A stretch of 64,000 nucleotides of DNA. Source: Polychytrium aggregatum (taxonomy: Eukaryota > Chytridiomycota > Chytridiomycetes > Polychytriales). Each line of letters begins with the position of its first letter. Positions within the stretch are counted from its first letter, which is position 1. The stretch is taken from positions 186,001 through 250,000 of the forward strand of contig NW_026516259.1 in the NCBI RefSeq assembly GCF_025602895.1. The letters are read 5' to 3'. This document shows positions 44,976 through 57,192 of the stretch, piece after piece. Position numbers and translations under genes: made by a program. The notes under the pieces are model-generated. The model was not told where the DNA came from and made no database searches. It worked only from the letters and a program-made list of their open reading frames with translations.

Positions 44976-45949
44976 TCCTCCCAGATCACAGGTTGGGGGC
45001 ATGCAGTTCGGGATCGCACCAGGGGTATCAGCACGGCGCGGTGATATCATGAGCAAGGCGGGCAAACGATGGAAAGCAGATGCACTTCGGCGACAATCTG
45101 GAGCGGCAACGGATGGACGAGAGCGGTGGATGGGCTGGCCATGCTGACAAGACCAGCGATCCTGACCATGATGAAGAGCTCGAACAGCGCATGGACATCA
45201 TGCTCGCACGCCAGCCTGAATGCGAACGCCGAGGCCGATGATTGTATCGCTGCTGATGACGACGACATCGGGACGGGCTCAGGCCAGAGGGACCGCCAGA
45301 GGACAAGCGCAGAGTCGGCTTGGATCGATCGGCTCCGGGGCCATCCTCTTGTTTCCATCGCGCCGCATCTGCGACCCCAACGACCCTGGGAGTTGTCCCT
45401 GGTCCAGCGGCCGTGTGCCAAGCCATGAACTTCCATGAACTGTCATGAGCTGCCATGGGCTGCCATGGGCTGCCAGCAATGCAATGGCATGCCAGGCGGG
45501 AGTCTTTGATCTCCTTGGCCCTGTTGCTCCTCCTCGCAACCCAGCCTCGGACGAGCTGCTCCTCGTCTGCAGCGACATCGCCCGCACCTCCACAGAGACA
45601 ATGGGCAGTGGTATTGTTGGCCCTGATTGGGATGACGGCCTCGATGATTGGCAATGCCCAAAGAATGCGTCGCCGCCCGATTGTTCGTCCGTCGCTTGGC
45701 GATTTCGCAATCCCCTTCTTCGAAGCGGGCCTGTGTGTCTTTCTGCCTCCGCCGTCGACAGCCCCCACGCCAGTCTTTGAGCCGTCGATTGCCTCCGCTC
45801 TTGCCGGCATCGGTCCGCTCTGCTCTGTTCTTCTCTGTTCTTCTGTCCTGTCGCCTGTACCAGCACCCCAGGCTATTTGCGGGTCACTGTCCACTAGTCT
45901 CTACCTCGCCTCCAGCGTTCCCTACTCCATAGGGCCTCAAGCCGCAGCT
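44976..45949. other. Divergent gap between SNAPC1 and PDE9
   Basis: Probably contains the missing first SNAPC1 exon and both promoters. Long minus-strand frames here are Ser/Arg-rich and unconvincing. A 10-bp repeat (CATGAACTTC, CATGAACTGT, CATGAGCTGC, CATGGGCTGC) occurs near 45425-45470. Confidence 0.4.
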
Positions 45950-48726
45950 ATGCCAGTCATCTATCTGTCCATCGGTGGCTCACGAGACGAGGCCGTCGAG
46001 CTCACTCCAGACCTGAGCGAGAGCGAGGTTCGAGAGCTGCTGTGCTCCGCCGCCGATACCCCTGAATCGAGCGATATCATCATCAAGCTATACAACTCGG
46101 CCGGGGCACTGATTCCCATCGGGTCGAAAATCGCGGCCAACACCCCGTCAACACGCTACAAGCTCGTCTTGGCAAAGAGTAAGCCGGCATTGCTCCTCTG
46201 CGACCCTTCCTTTGCGATAGCCTTTCTCTCGCCGCGACCTCCGCCACTCCTCTTTATGCCCAGCACTTGCATTTGCACTCACGCTCCTGCTTGCGCTGCC
46301 GTTGCCCATTCACAGGTCCATTCGTGTCCAAAGACTCTTCGGCCGGTGCTTCCCGAGACGGCGCGATTGACCAGAAACATGCGGCCGTTTTGTCTTCGTA
46401 CATCAAGGAACTGAATGCCAAAGTGGAGGGCATCCAAAAGCTGGTTGCCGAAACCTCCGTCAGCAAGCCCAGGACCCCTAATGTATGTCTGCCACCCGGT
46501 TGCTGCATTCGCAAATGCCGAGGGCAGTGTTCTCCGATCCTGACCATTCTGTAGCTGCATGCCACTCGATACGGTTGTTCGTTCTGATCTAACTGTAACG
46601 TCTCTCCGTGCTTGGTTCTGTCGGATGCCTCCGGTTGGTGCCGATTTGGCTGGCGAATGCGGGCGACACTCTCACGGCCCAGGATCTCGGTGACGTATGT
46701 CATGGTTTGACACCAAACCCAGCGACCCGGCGAATCAAGGAAATCTCGCTTCCCGAGGTCGAGGTATCGGACTTTATTCAATTTAGCCCCGAGGTGACCG
46801 AGAGCCTCAAACACCCAACCTTTGACATCTGGAAATACAGCGAAGAGGACATGATCAGCCTGCTGGCCGAGATGTTTTCCGTCTTTGGGCTGATCGAGCA
46901 TTTCAAGATCAACAAGAAGGTCCTCTATCGCTTCCTGCAGTGCATCCGCCGCAGCTACAACGTCAATCCGTTCCACAACTTTAGGCATTGCTTCTGCGTG
47001 TCGCAGATGGTATGGCGCAGAGTGGGCAGTTGACCATTTGGCAGCCGTTCCTGGACAGCTGCCGGTTGTCGCTCGCGGAAGAAGATCCTGCGTTTGGGAA
47101 AGGACGGGAATGCGGTGTGCTGCAGATACCGGCGAGCTCTGGCACTCTTCGAGCAGTCCTCGAGCAGTCCTCGAGTATCGCTCGAGTATCGCTCGAGTCT
47201 TTCAAAGAGCTAGGCGAGCGAATAGTCATCGGCTAGTCCAACACTGACCCCCTGTATTCGGTCTCTGCATCGATCCCGTATGCGTATGCAGATGTACGGG
47301 CTTTTGAACGTTACAGGTGTCCACACCAAGTTGACCCACATGGAGAAGCTGGTTCTGCTCGTTTCTTGCATCGGGGTAGGTTGTCTTGATTTGGCTGTGG
47401 ACCCAACCTACCCATTGATAGAGGGGCCGCTCGTCCAGCGACGAATGGATGATTCTCACATCCACGGTCTCGCCGCCACACCAGCACGACCTCGATCACC
47501 CCGGCTACAACAATGCCTACCAGATCAATGCATCTACCGAATTGGCCATCGTTTACAACGACGGTTCGCCACTAGAGAGCCACCATGCCGGTAACGATCT
47601 TGTCCTTCAATATTACTCGCACGGCTACGGCTGTCTTGCTGCTGTTTTGTCACTGCTATGGCCATGTCCAATATCCCCCGTTTCAAGCGCCAAGGTACCT
47701 CACAAAGCACGCAGTTGTTGATATCCATATTCACTTTGCGCTGACTGGCGACTAGCGGTCCTCTTTACGATTCTAAAGTCGCCCGAGACCAACATATTGG
47801 CAAACCTGTCCGAGGGCGACTACAAAGAAGCCAGGAAGCACATCATCAACTGCATCTTGGCCACGGACATGGCCAAGCATGGCGAAATCCTGGGAAAGTT
47901 CAAGAGCGTGGCCGATAGCTTCAACTTTGACGACCAGAGCCAGCGACAGTTGGTACGTTTGTGACTGTGAGCGCAGATGGTGGTGCTGGTGCTGGTGGTG
48001 AGGGTTGGATCGCATGATCAACAGCCTGGATCACCGGAATGGCTCAAACGCCTATGGAGTAGCTGGGCTGGTACTTGAAGCAAATGCCATGTCGTCGGCG
48101 ATCACCTCGTGACTGACAAACCGAGACGCCGCTGCCCAGCTGCTCCAAATCATCATCAAGTGCGCAGACATTTCAAACGAAGTCCGGCCAAAGCACGTTT
48201 CAGAGCCTTGGGTAGACAATCTCTTGGAGGAGTTCTTCACGCAGTCTGATCGGGAGAAGGCCGAGGGCCTTCCGACAGCCCCCTTTATGGATCGCCAGAA
48301 GGTCACCAAAGGCAGCGCACAGGGTAAATCTGACTCGACCGTACATGCCCACGGTGCCGCAGATGCAGCATTTAGAGGGGGGATATGTGGCCGATGGCTC
48401 CGTGGCGTTCACTGATGATCACTGCTCTGATATCTTCATCCTGTCTGCACCGAATACCAACAAACAACACCAACAAACAACAACAACAATCCATGCCATT
48501 CGCATCATCTCTGACTGCCTGTTGCCAAATTGACACCCATCGGAACGAATGCCTTCCCTGCATGCATCCACGACCGGCCGCGACAGTTGGATTTATCGGG
48601 TTCGTGATGATTCCGTTGTTTGAGCTGGTTGCCAAGGTACTCCCAAATATGGATGAGCCTGTCATCCAGCCCATCAAGAAGGCTCTGGAGTACTACAAGA
48701 CGCTCCTGGAAAAACCGGCCGCCTGA
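45950..48726 (+). CDS. PDE9A: PDE9-type cyclic nucleotide phosphodiesterase
   Basis: Class I 3',5'-cyclic phosphodiesterase closest in motif to the high-affinity cGMP-specific PDE9A. Exons: 45950-46178, 46316-46482, 46740-47009, 47292-47375, 47485-47590, 47756-47952, 48140-48323, 48587-48726; phases agree, 458 residues. The N-terminal 130 residues ([20 protein letters not shown]) are beta-rich, then a coiled segment. Catalytic domain: [18 protein letters not shown] (first metal-site His), [20 protein letters not shown] (metal-binding His and Asp), [41 protein letters not shown] (metal-site Asp), [20 protein letters not shown] and [10 protein letters not shown] with the purine-clamp region. 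All metal ligands are present. The exon 3 acceptor could instead lie at 46723. A cGMP pathway in flagellated fungi would be a fitting context, but this is inference. Confidence 0.92.
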
Positions 48727-49986
48727 GCGGCGTATCCAAAGCGGACTAACGGGGCTCTCTCTGGAGAGATCAAATGGAGGCCGCCGAGGCCGAAATGAGT
48801 TTTCCTGGAGGAGCAAATGGAGAGTGAGCGAATATGTGGTTGCGGTGCATTCAGAGCTGATGCTTTTGTCTGAGGAAGGACGGCTATCTAGTTAGAATGC
48901 ACCGACACCCACTCACTCGTTTGTTCTTTCCTTTGAGTTTCTCTGAACAGCTTTTGTGGGCTCCGCTTCTCTCGATGCCCGTGCTTGCGTCTGTGCCTCT
49001 GATTGCTTCTGCCTTCCCTGCAAGCCTGTCCGTCCGCTCACTCATCTGCTCATATCCTCCGATGCAGAAACAATAAATAAAAGTAAACCGGAAACGGGGG
49101 GGCCTTTGGATTGGCTACATCTTTGCCCGATTGCACTCATCATCAGGCAAGATACGCCACCAGTCCGTGAGGGACTTTCCAAACGAACCGAACTCGTGCG
49201 ATACAATTCGTCAATCTAACATCAGCACGGCCATGATCTTGGTGTGCCCGGTCGGTCATCCACCCGCGGATGTCAGTTGGACATGCGTTGGGATGCTCTC
49301 CCTTTGCTGTAAGCGAGACCGCTATTGATCGTGTAGAGTATATGCAATCGGCTTTGTATTGCATCGACTGTTATCAAACAGAATCGCAAGAGTTCATAGA
49401 AATCAAAGACTGACGAGTGGGGTCCACGCTCCTTCGCGTGGAGAGCTGGAGGGAAGGAGGAGAGGCATGCATGTGCTGAATCTGGTTGTTCTGGGTAAAA
49501 GGGACGAGCAGCGACGAGACAGAAATGCGGTGGATGTGCTGGAGGCAGACGACCAAGATTAACAGGCAACCGAGTAGAGAGACGAGCGTCATCGAACTCA
49601 AAACTGGGACCATTGGTGGAAGGAAGAAGGGGGGGGTGAAACAAGGTAGGTAACCCCCGGAGACAAAACAGAGTAAGGGAGCCCTGAGGAGCAATCGGGA
49701 ACCCCCCACAAGAGAAGAAGAAAATAATGAAGCGACAAATGGATATTCTTGGTGAGGGGTAGGGATATACAAACGGCAGCGCTGGCTCTGCGATAGTGAG
49801 CCGTGCATATGCAGAGCCGGCGGCGTATTCGGATAGCAAGGCCGTGGGAATCGAGCGAGACAAGAGGCAAAGACAATAGCGACGATATTCCAAGACAAAC
49901 AGAAGAGATTGGATAGTACGGAGCCGTCGAGCAAGCGCGGCTGGGGGGGGGGGTATTACCACGGCTACAGAAAGCCAGTGCTTCGA
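48727..49986. other. Convergent 3' region, no gene supported
   Basis: Between PDE9 (+) and the ankyrin/CCCH gene (-). Minus-strand frames of up to 229 codons at 49273-49962 are Leu/Pro/Ser-rich and conflict with each other. Runs of G (49629, 49944) and AATAAATAAA near 49070 are present, the latter a possible PDE9 polyadenylation signal. Confidence 0.5.
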
Positions 49987-51628
49987 CTAGCGATGTCTTG
50001 GGCTTCCTGTCCTGGGAGTCGCATATAAGGCGTGGGCCGCATCTGGGGTTTGATAGCATCGGCCAAAGCCGCTTTTAGAGGCCTGGGCAAACGGCGACAC
50101 GGATACATTCATCTGGGTTGCGTTCCAGTCCCGAAGGCTTTCGCGACCATGGCCCAGCTCGGCCCCAGGCATATGGAATGAGGACACATGCACTGGAGAG
50201 TGCACTTCTTCGGAGCCGTAGCCTGTGGGCAGGACTGCTGGTGACAGAGGCGCCATTGCACCAGGTCGAAAACAAGCGGACGATGGCCCACCAAACTGAT
50301 AGACGGCGGCGCCCGCTGAATAGGGTACATCGGCGCTGGAGGGGTTCGAGGGCCAGGCCGAGCCGGTTTCACCATAGTTGTGCCTTGAGGACGTCTGGCG
50401 TCCATTCTGGATGGCGCCGCTGGGCAGCGAAGGATGATGTGGATACGGATAGTGCGGCGGCGAATGCTGCGAGGAGTGCACACCGTGAATTCCGTGTGCT
50501 GAGCCGGACTTTTGGGGCCGAGGGGTTACTCCGGGCGGGGCCGGCCCCTTGCCGTGCAGGAACCGGCACTCTGGCCCCCGGGTGCAAGTGCCTGTGAGCC
50601 AGTAGCGGCAAATGGTGGTGCTATGAAAGACACCCGAGCCCGTCTTGTTGAGTGCGGCAAAGGATGACTGGTTTGCGGCGACGTTGGGAGCAGAGTGCTT
50701 TGACGGACGAGGACTGGTGGGGCTTCGGGAAGTGCCCGTGGATCCATCTGGATGGGCACTTGGGCTGACGGTGCAAGCCGAGGTTGGGGGGCTGGGGCTG
50801 TTTCCGGTCCTGACGACAGCTGTACTGATTTTGAGATTATGCGAGGATTGAGAGGCTTTGTTGGGATGTCCCGTTGGCGAAATTCTGTTGTTCGAGGCCG
50901 GATGTCTTGTCTGCATGACCGAGGGGACAGGCTCCAGGGAGGAACAGTCGGTGCCCGACTCGTCCGATGAGGACTTGGAGCGACAACGACCAGCATCGAC
51001 CATGCGGAGAGCTGCTGGCGGGTCCGGGTGTGACTGTAAGTCAGCTTGGTGACTGAACCAACATGAATCGCTGTACTTGCAGTGCCCCCGTTTCCAGTAG
51101 CGACACACGATGCTGGACCCGTTTTCGCAGTGGCCGGTGCCGGCGCCCGTGGAGACGGAAGCTTGAGCTTGAGCTGGAGCTGTAGCAGGAGCGAGTGCGG
51201 GTGCGTTCTTTGGGGGCGAGGGCTTGGGTCTGGGGTATGTGGCGGCCGCAATGAGCTGCTTGATCTCTGGGGTGGTTGCATGCGCAAGGGCGTCGCCGGC
51301 AAAGGCTGTTGGGGCAAGGACATGACGAGAGACGACAGGGGTGAGGAAGGGCATATCAGACATCTCAGACAGAGCAGACATATCAGACAGAGCGGGGCCG
51401 AGCCCAGGGAACGGACGAGAGGCTCCGCTACTTACACTCGTGGTGCGGGTTGGCTCCATACCGCAGCAGCTCGACAACGCAGTCAAGGTGGTTGTATTTG
51501 GCAGCCTCGATTAGAGGCGTTCTGCCCATCGCATCTGTCCACTCAAGCTCCAAGGCACTCGCGCTTGGCAGCAACACCCTCAGCTGCGAGACATTGCCCG
51601 AGTTGGCAGCACACCAGATTTGAGACAT
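49987..51628 (-). CDS. Ankyrin-repeat protein with two CCCH zinc fingers
   Basis: Two exons, 51628-51436 and 51305-49987, give 503 residues (phase 1 junction, GT-AG). Exon 1 encodes the ankyrin part: IWCAANSGNVSQLRVLLPS, then MGRTPLIEAAKYNHLDCVVE and LLRYGANPHHE. Exon 2 has two canonical CX7CX5CX3H fingers: CRYWKRGHCKYSDSCWFSH about 120 residues in and CRYWLTGTCTRGPECRFLHG about 150 residues later, with long disordered Ser/Pro/His-rich linkers and C-terminus. CCCH fingers usually bind AU-rich or other single-stranded RNA, so a role in RNA turnover or translation is likely. No ortholog is recognised. The C-terminus ends ATPRTGSPRHR. Confidence 0.85.
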
Positions 51629-52031
51629 GTACGGGTCGCAGTCGAGATGAGACGGGGACGAGGTGGGAGGAGACAAGCTGGGGAAAGGACGAGGCGGAGC
51701 GGGATGGCAGGATGGGGCCGGACGATGAACCGAGGCGAGCGACGGAGGTATTGGACCGAGTCGATGGAAAGGTTGGCAGCCAAGTCGGCGAACAGGTCGA
51801 TAGATAGGACCAGACAGTTCGAGAAGGGACCGAGAGACAGAAGCAGCGAGGGTATAAGACGGCGACTCTGGAAAGACACAACTGAACAGCAATCCCCCAA
51901 ACCGCCAGGCAGACGTGCGGGCCGGCAAGACAGGAGAGCGGCCCGCCCGAACGTCTTTATAGACGGCCTCATACCGGTCGTTTGGCGGTGTGTTGGACTC
52001 CCGCGAGGACGACAGCACCCCCTTTCCGGAG

Positions 52032-52062
52032 GGGCCAGCGGCAGCAGCAGCAGCAGCAGCAG
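52032..52062 (+). repeat. (CAG)n trinucleotide repeat
   Basis: Ten tandem CAG units in the intergenic region upstream of the ankyrin/CCCH gene. Confidence 0.8.
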
Positions 52063-52449
52063 CAGCAGGCGAAGGTCAGAGCCACCCGCAAGTGACCCTT
52101 GCTTTCTTGTTCGGCAGCCAACGCGGGGGGGGGTCGAAGCAGGAGACGCAGCAACAGGCGGACAAGGACAGCGAGCAGCTCCGCGACTTGCTTCTGTTGC
52201 TGCTGTTGTTGCTGTTGCTGTTGGGCAGTGTCAGAGTCGCTGTCGGTGTGGCTTTTGCAAAGACATCCGCCGCTGCTCGTGGATGTTGTTCGCGATGCTG
52301 TTGGTCTCGACGGCCGGTCTGCTGGGTCGCAACAACGGACTGCAGACGAGCAAGACGGCGCCGTCTGGCCATTGGTGTGCGGTTGGAGGGTCCACCGCCG
52401 GTGGTGGCAGCAGCATCGATAGAGTCGCAGCATCGACAGCACCGACAGC

Positions 52450-52535
52450 AGGACCATCAGGCAGGACCACCAGGCAGGACCACCATCAGGCAGGACCATC
52501 TGGCAGGATCAACTGGCAGGATCAACTGGCAAACC
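52450..52535 (+). repeat. Imperfect GGCAGGACCA/GGCAGGATCA repeats
   Basis: Six to seven spaced copies of CAGGCAGGACCA or TGGCAGGATCA occur head to tail within the intergenic region. Confidence 0.65.
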
Positions 52536-54293
52536 GACCTGCGGACATAAGAGTGCAACCTGCGACGCGATTGGTGCAGCGCGCTGATTGGCCCGCGTCG
52601 GCCCAGGCGTGCGCAAATTTTCGCAGCCGAGGCACCCTTAAGGGTGCCTCGGCACACCCACCCGCGTGTCTGCGTCGCAGCGGCTCGATCCCTGTGGAGG
52701 GCACGGCCGATGCCGATGCCGATGCCGGTGTTGGTGCCGATGCCGATGACGGCGATGGTGTCGGTGTTGGTGTTGGTGGTGAAGGCGGTGTTGATGACAT
52801 GTCGTGCCAACGTGGATAAGTGCCGCCGTCGATACAAATGTCACGATGCAAATGTCATGTCGCCGATACAATATCACGGCGCCAACACGATATCGCTGTC
52901 GATACCAGTGCGAATATCGCTGTTCCTGTGGCTCCTGCTCGGACCAAGCCCGCGCTCCACCACCAGCTCAGAACCACCCCCCAGAGGGCCCCTCTCGCGC
53001 TGGCCTGCAGATACGGGTGCAGAAGCACCCGTAATGCTTGCGCGGCCGCCGTCGGACGACCCGCGGACGACGCCGTCGCATCGCTCGAGCGGTGCAAGCA
53101 GCCGTCAGCCCTGGTCTGCTGGTACGGAAGACGTATCGGCTCGCATATCCGCTCGCATATCCGCTCGCATATCGGCCTGGCGCCCGTCAGCCCAGCGCAT
53201 ATCGATCTTGCGCCCTGTTCGTCCGGTCCGGGGGGGCGTATCGGTCCTGCATTACCCCCCTGCATTATCGCCCCACCACTGGTCCCCCTCTCTCCTCACC
53301 CATGCCCAGCCCGCGCTTTGGCTGAGTGTCCAAGTCCATCCGCTGTCTCCTGCATCTCTCCTGCAGCTGCCTCGCCGAGCATTGGCCAGTAACCTGCACC
53401 CCGTTTCTCCGAGCCCCGGCATCCCACACCCCGCACCCCGAAGCCGCTCGTGTGGGTGGACACCAGCGCACAGCTCGTGGGCAGATTCCGAGGCACCCCA
53501 GCTCAGTGGGGGGACAGGACGTCTCCAGCATCCATCTTTTGTCGCAAGAGGATGCATCCACCAGCCGCGACTCTGCGCGGCCGCCCAGCGTGTCCCCATG
53601 CCGACCTGGCTCTGCGCCCCAAATCCAATCTTGCTGCTTGGGCTGTGGAGCGGGAAAGGGGGTTGGTCAAATGACCCGCCAGCAGAACACCGCGCCGGCC
53701 CATTTCATCCCGAACGGCCACTCCCAGGCTGACCGGGGCTGTTTGCTGGGGTCGGTGCGGGCTCATGCATCCCACCAAGCAGGGGGCGACCCATCCGCCG
53801 CTGAGCACGCCTTTCCGCTATCGCTGCAGCACAGGCGGCCTATCCTGGACCCATGGGCGACACTGCGGCCGGCTCGTGCCGAAGCGGATCCACAATTTGC
53901 CATCCATCGCTCTCCCGCTTTCTTCCTGTCTTGCCTCCTGTCCCGCTTCCTGCCTCGCTCGTTCCCTGCACCGCTTTCACTCCACCCTCGGCGCTATCCA
54001 CTTGCCGAGGGTATTGTCATCCGGGACTGACTGGCATTTTGTTCCACTTGCCGGTCTCGATCCAGCCCAGTTGCCCCATATGCGTGCTCAGTAGTAATAC
54101 ATGTTCGCTGTCGAGTGTCCTTGGAATCAGTGCTCAGCGGGCATGGCCTTGCCTCAATCAGACTCGGCCTGGATCACATCCCATTGCATCCCTTCAATTC
54201 CGGCGGGCTGCTAGATGCGCTCCCCCCCTCCCTCACCATCGGATTCTGCCATCGCTGCCCTGCAAACTTTAGCCAGAGCGCAAGCGGGTCCAG

Positions 54294-56520
54294 ATGAAGC
54301 CATTTCTGTCCCAGATCACTTCATATCCATCCTTCGAGGACCCGGCCAAGCATATCGCGTTCGAACCGCCGCGCTTTCTCACGGCCGGTCAAAGTCTCTC
54401 GAGCAGCAGCCATGTCGAAACCATCAGCGCGGCCTGCATCGAGCAAAGACTTGACGGCCTGCCGCTCGAGATCTGCGAGACCATCTTCGTGTATGCTTCC
54501 AACCCGCAGCTGGCTCATGTCTGCCGACGCTTCCGCCGCATCTCGCAGTCGGCCTGGATCCGAGCACGCTTTCTTCTCCAAAAGTATCCGACGAGCGCGC
54601 TCGCAAAATGCTGGGGCTATCCGTTCATGCGTGCCCTTGGCGACAGGCCCTGTCGGTGCGGAGACCGTAAAGTTCAAGCAGCCGGGCTCGCTCGCATCCA
54701 CCCACGCCTTGGCGGCAGTTTGCTCAAACCAGATGTGTGCCCTCTGGAACAGCACCAGATCAAGGTGTGCTCGTATCTGATCGACTTGGGTGCCGGCGTC
54801 GACCGAGGCGGACAGCAGTGTCTCCGGCATGCTGTCGCTGATGGACACATGTGCCTACTCGACTTTTTCCTATCGCTCGGGATCGACCCGGATGTGCAAC
54901 TCCTTCCCAAGATGACGATCGCAAAGCGCGTCCTGGGGGTGCTCAAGCCCCAGTCCCGCTCTTTGGTTGTGGACGAGGCCGACCCTGCGGTGGACGACGC
55001 TGGCCCGGCTATGGAAGCGGCATTCACTCCCCAATTCGGCACAGCTGGTCCAGCAGCCTCGGTACAGATCGTGGTCGAGGTTCAGGAGGGCCCAGGACCG
55101 AGCGCCTCTCATCCTCCACAACCACTGCCATTACCTCTGCCACCGCCACTGCTGCTGCCCGCACCGACACAGGTCGCCTTGCCTGCCGCTCCTTTGGCCC
55201 GGAATTCACGACGCAGGCCGATGAAAAATACCCTTTTGATCCAGGCCGTACAGAGCCGGAATGTCCCACTTGTTCGCAAACTTGCATCCAAACGGCATGT
55301 CATCCACAGATGCACGCTGACTCGGCCCCAGCCGACCGCCACGCAGGACACTGCTGCTCCGTCAGCCAGCACCTGGGCCGATCCTACCTCGACACTGATG
55401 CACAACCCGGCATCGCTCGAATCACCCAAGCCAGACTTGCGCATTCGGGTCTCTCAAATCCACCCGCTGGCTCTGTCCGAGGCTCTCGATGTGGCTCTGA
55501 TGGCGAGAAGTATCCAGATTGCCGAAATTCTCGTGTCTGAAGGTGCTCGAGCCACAAGCCGGACAGTCCAGAAGCTCATCCGACGAGGCACGGCATGGCG
55601 TCTCACCCTTGGAGTACGCGAGCGGTATTCCGGAGCCCTGGTGCTGGCGATTCAAACTCTGCCGGATTCTGAGTTTCGACGGCTAGGTAGGTCACGGGAG
55701 TATGTAGGAGTCTGTGTCGGTGCGTAGAACGCATGTGAGAGCGTGGAAGAGTGCAAGAATATGTGAGCATCGATATGTGGCTGATACGCATAGGGATGTC
55801 ATCCGCTCGGTTGCATCGATGGCAAGGAGTCCACTGCCATCCAAGCAGCCAGGCGCTAGAGGCCTGGCTGTGATGCATTGCTTCGACAACCCTGCCGTCC
55901 TAGCGCATTAATCTATCTGGACCGGACGTCTCTCAAAACGTGTTGGCTGAACAATTCGATCGACGCACCCATGTACCCCCATCACAGAGGGATTCTTGAT
56001 GCGGTCGTGCGCTGAGATTGGGGCAGTCTCGGCCGTAAAGGCCTGTGTCGACCGCGGCGGCGATGTCAACGTCTGGGACGGCATCCCGCTCTACACAAGC
56101 ATCTATAACGGCAACCTCGAAGTCAATCGATATCTGTTGAGCGTCAACGCCACCACCGACTACTTTGACTGGCGACAAAAGCTGTTTTGTCTGACCCTCA
56201 TGAGCATCGAGGCCTTTGCCATCGCGCTGTTTCTCATCCTGGCATTTATCTGGATCACAGGCGTCGTCTGCAGCCTCGGTCAATGGGTTGGCGTCACCCC
56301 CGCAACCGGAAATCGCCTCCTGAGCGGGTGGGGCGGTGATCCCGGCACAACCATGGCCGAGCTCACCGCCATGGCAACACCGTCGGCGCTGGCTCTTATT
56401 CTGATGTACCGTCTGGCGCCCTTCCATCGGATGTGCATCGGATTTGTGTGCACCTGTCGCGAGGACCGGCGCCGGAAGATCATGCGACGACGAAACATGA
56501 CCACTCCAACGATAGAATAG
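54294..56520 (+). CDS. F-box and ankyrin protein with C-terminal membrane segments
   Basis: Two exons, 54294-55686 and 55988-56520 (phase 1 junction), encode 641 residues. An F-box-like motif lies near residue 55: RLDGLPLEICETIFVYASNP then LAHVCRRFRRISQS. Degenerate ankyrin repeats follow (SYLIDLGAGVDRGGQQCLRH, AVADGHMCLLDFFLSLGIDP; later NTLLIQAVQSRNVPLVRKLA, ALDVALMARSIQIAEILVSE). Exon 2 continues with an ankyrin repeat (GAVSAVKACVDRGGDVNVWD, YTSIYNGNLEVNRYLL) and then hydrophobic segments, LTLMSIEAFAIALFLILAFI and ALALILMYRLAP, with a basic tail RRRKIMRRRN. F-box proteins usually recruit substrates to SCF ubiquitin ligases; a membrane-anchored version is unusual. No ortholog recognised. 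Confidence 0.75.
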
Positions 56521-57192
56521 AATCAAAGGGCCGACTCTGGGCACATGGCCACTTTGTTTTTGGTTTGCTTTTTTTTTTTTTCTTCTTCTTCTTCTTCTTC
56601 TTCCCAAAACACAGAGCCATAAGCTGTTCCGATCTCGATTTCGTGCTGGGGGATTGCGCATTCTAACGGCGTTATGAGACAGAGATCTATTGTGTGTGCC
56701 TGATGAGCAAGTGCTTCCAGTGGACCACTCCTGCTTCAGAATACAGTTGATGCAAACGAAGGGGGCGACCAGCTTATTGCTCAACGGCGGAGGCTGCCGA
56801 GGTCTTTGGGTTGGTTTCATACGGATCCGTTGGACGCAGGCGGTCGTCGGTTCTGCTGTCAAAGTTGGAATGGGACGGCGCCACGTGTCTGGATCTGGGG
56901 GGCGGCAGATGGATGCACTATGAAAAAATTTCTTGTTAATAAAATGAGCGAGAACGAAAAAACGCGCTCTCGGAGCCACCTCGGTCGGCGAGAAGAGCAG
57001 TCTCTGGCGAGAGACCAGCGAGGGAAGGCGAGAAGCCTCTCGCCGTCACACACACACACACACTTTGCAAGGGAGTCAACCACCTCCCATCGACCATCCC
57101 AAGAGGGATGGCAACCCCGAAGTGGACTGCCCAGAATATGGGCGACCCGGCATCCACTGTCGACATACTCAAGGAACAGTGCGAGATACTTA
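56521..57192. other. Intergenic region with poly-T and TTC microsatellite
   Basis: Contains a T run and (TTC)n at 56567-56603 and (CA)n at 57049-57062. No gene seen. It ends at the left boundary of a Fanzor-like element. Confidence 0.5.

Larger units (their letters stand above)
51629..54293. other. 2.7-kb divergent intergenic region, repeat-rich
   Basis: No gene supported. It holds a (CAG)n run at 52032-52062, a CTGTTG-rich stretch near 52190-52230, GCAGGACCA/GGCAGGATCA repeats at about 52450-52530, GATGCC repeats near 52710-52790 and CATATCCGCTCG repeats near 53145-53185. These make long misleading open frames in several phases. The ends should contain promoters of the ankyrin/CCCH gene and the F-box gene. 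Confidence 0.55.

Noticed and set aside
49273-49962. 229-codon minus-strand open frame
   Set aside because: Leu/Pro/Ser-rich with competing frames; lies in the shared 3' region of two convergent genes.
52644-53732. 362-codon plus-strand open frame
   Set aside because: Built from GATGCC and CATATCCGCTCG repeats plus Pro/Ser-rich sequence; overlapping frames are equally open.
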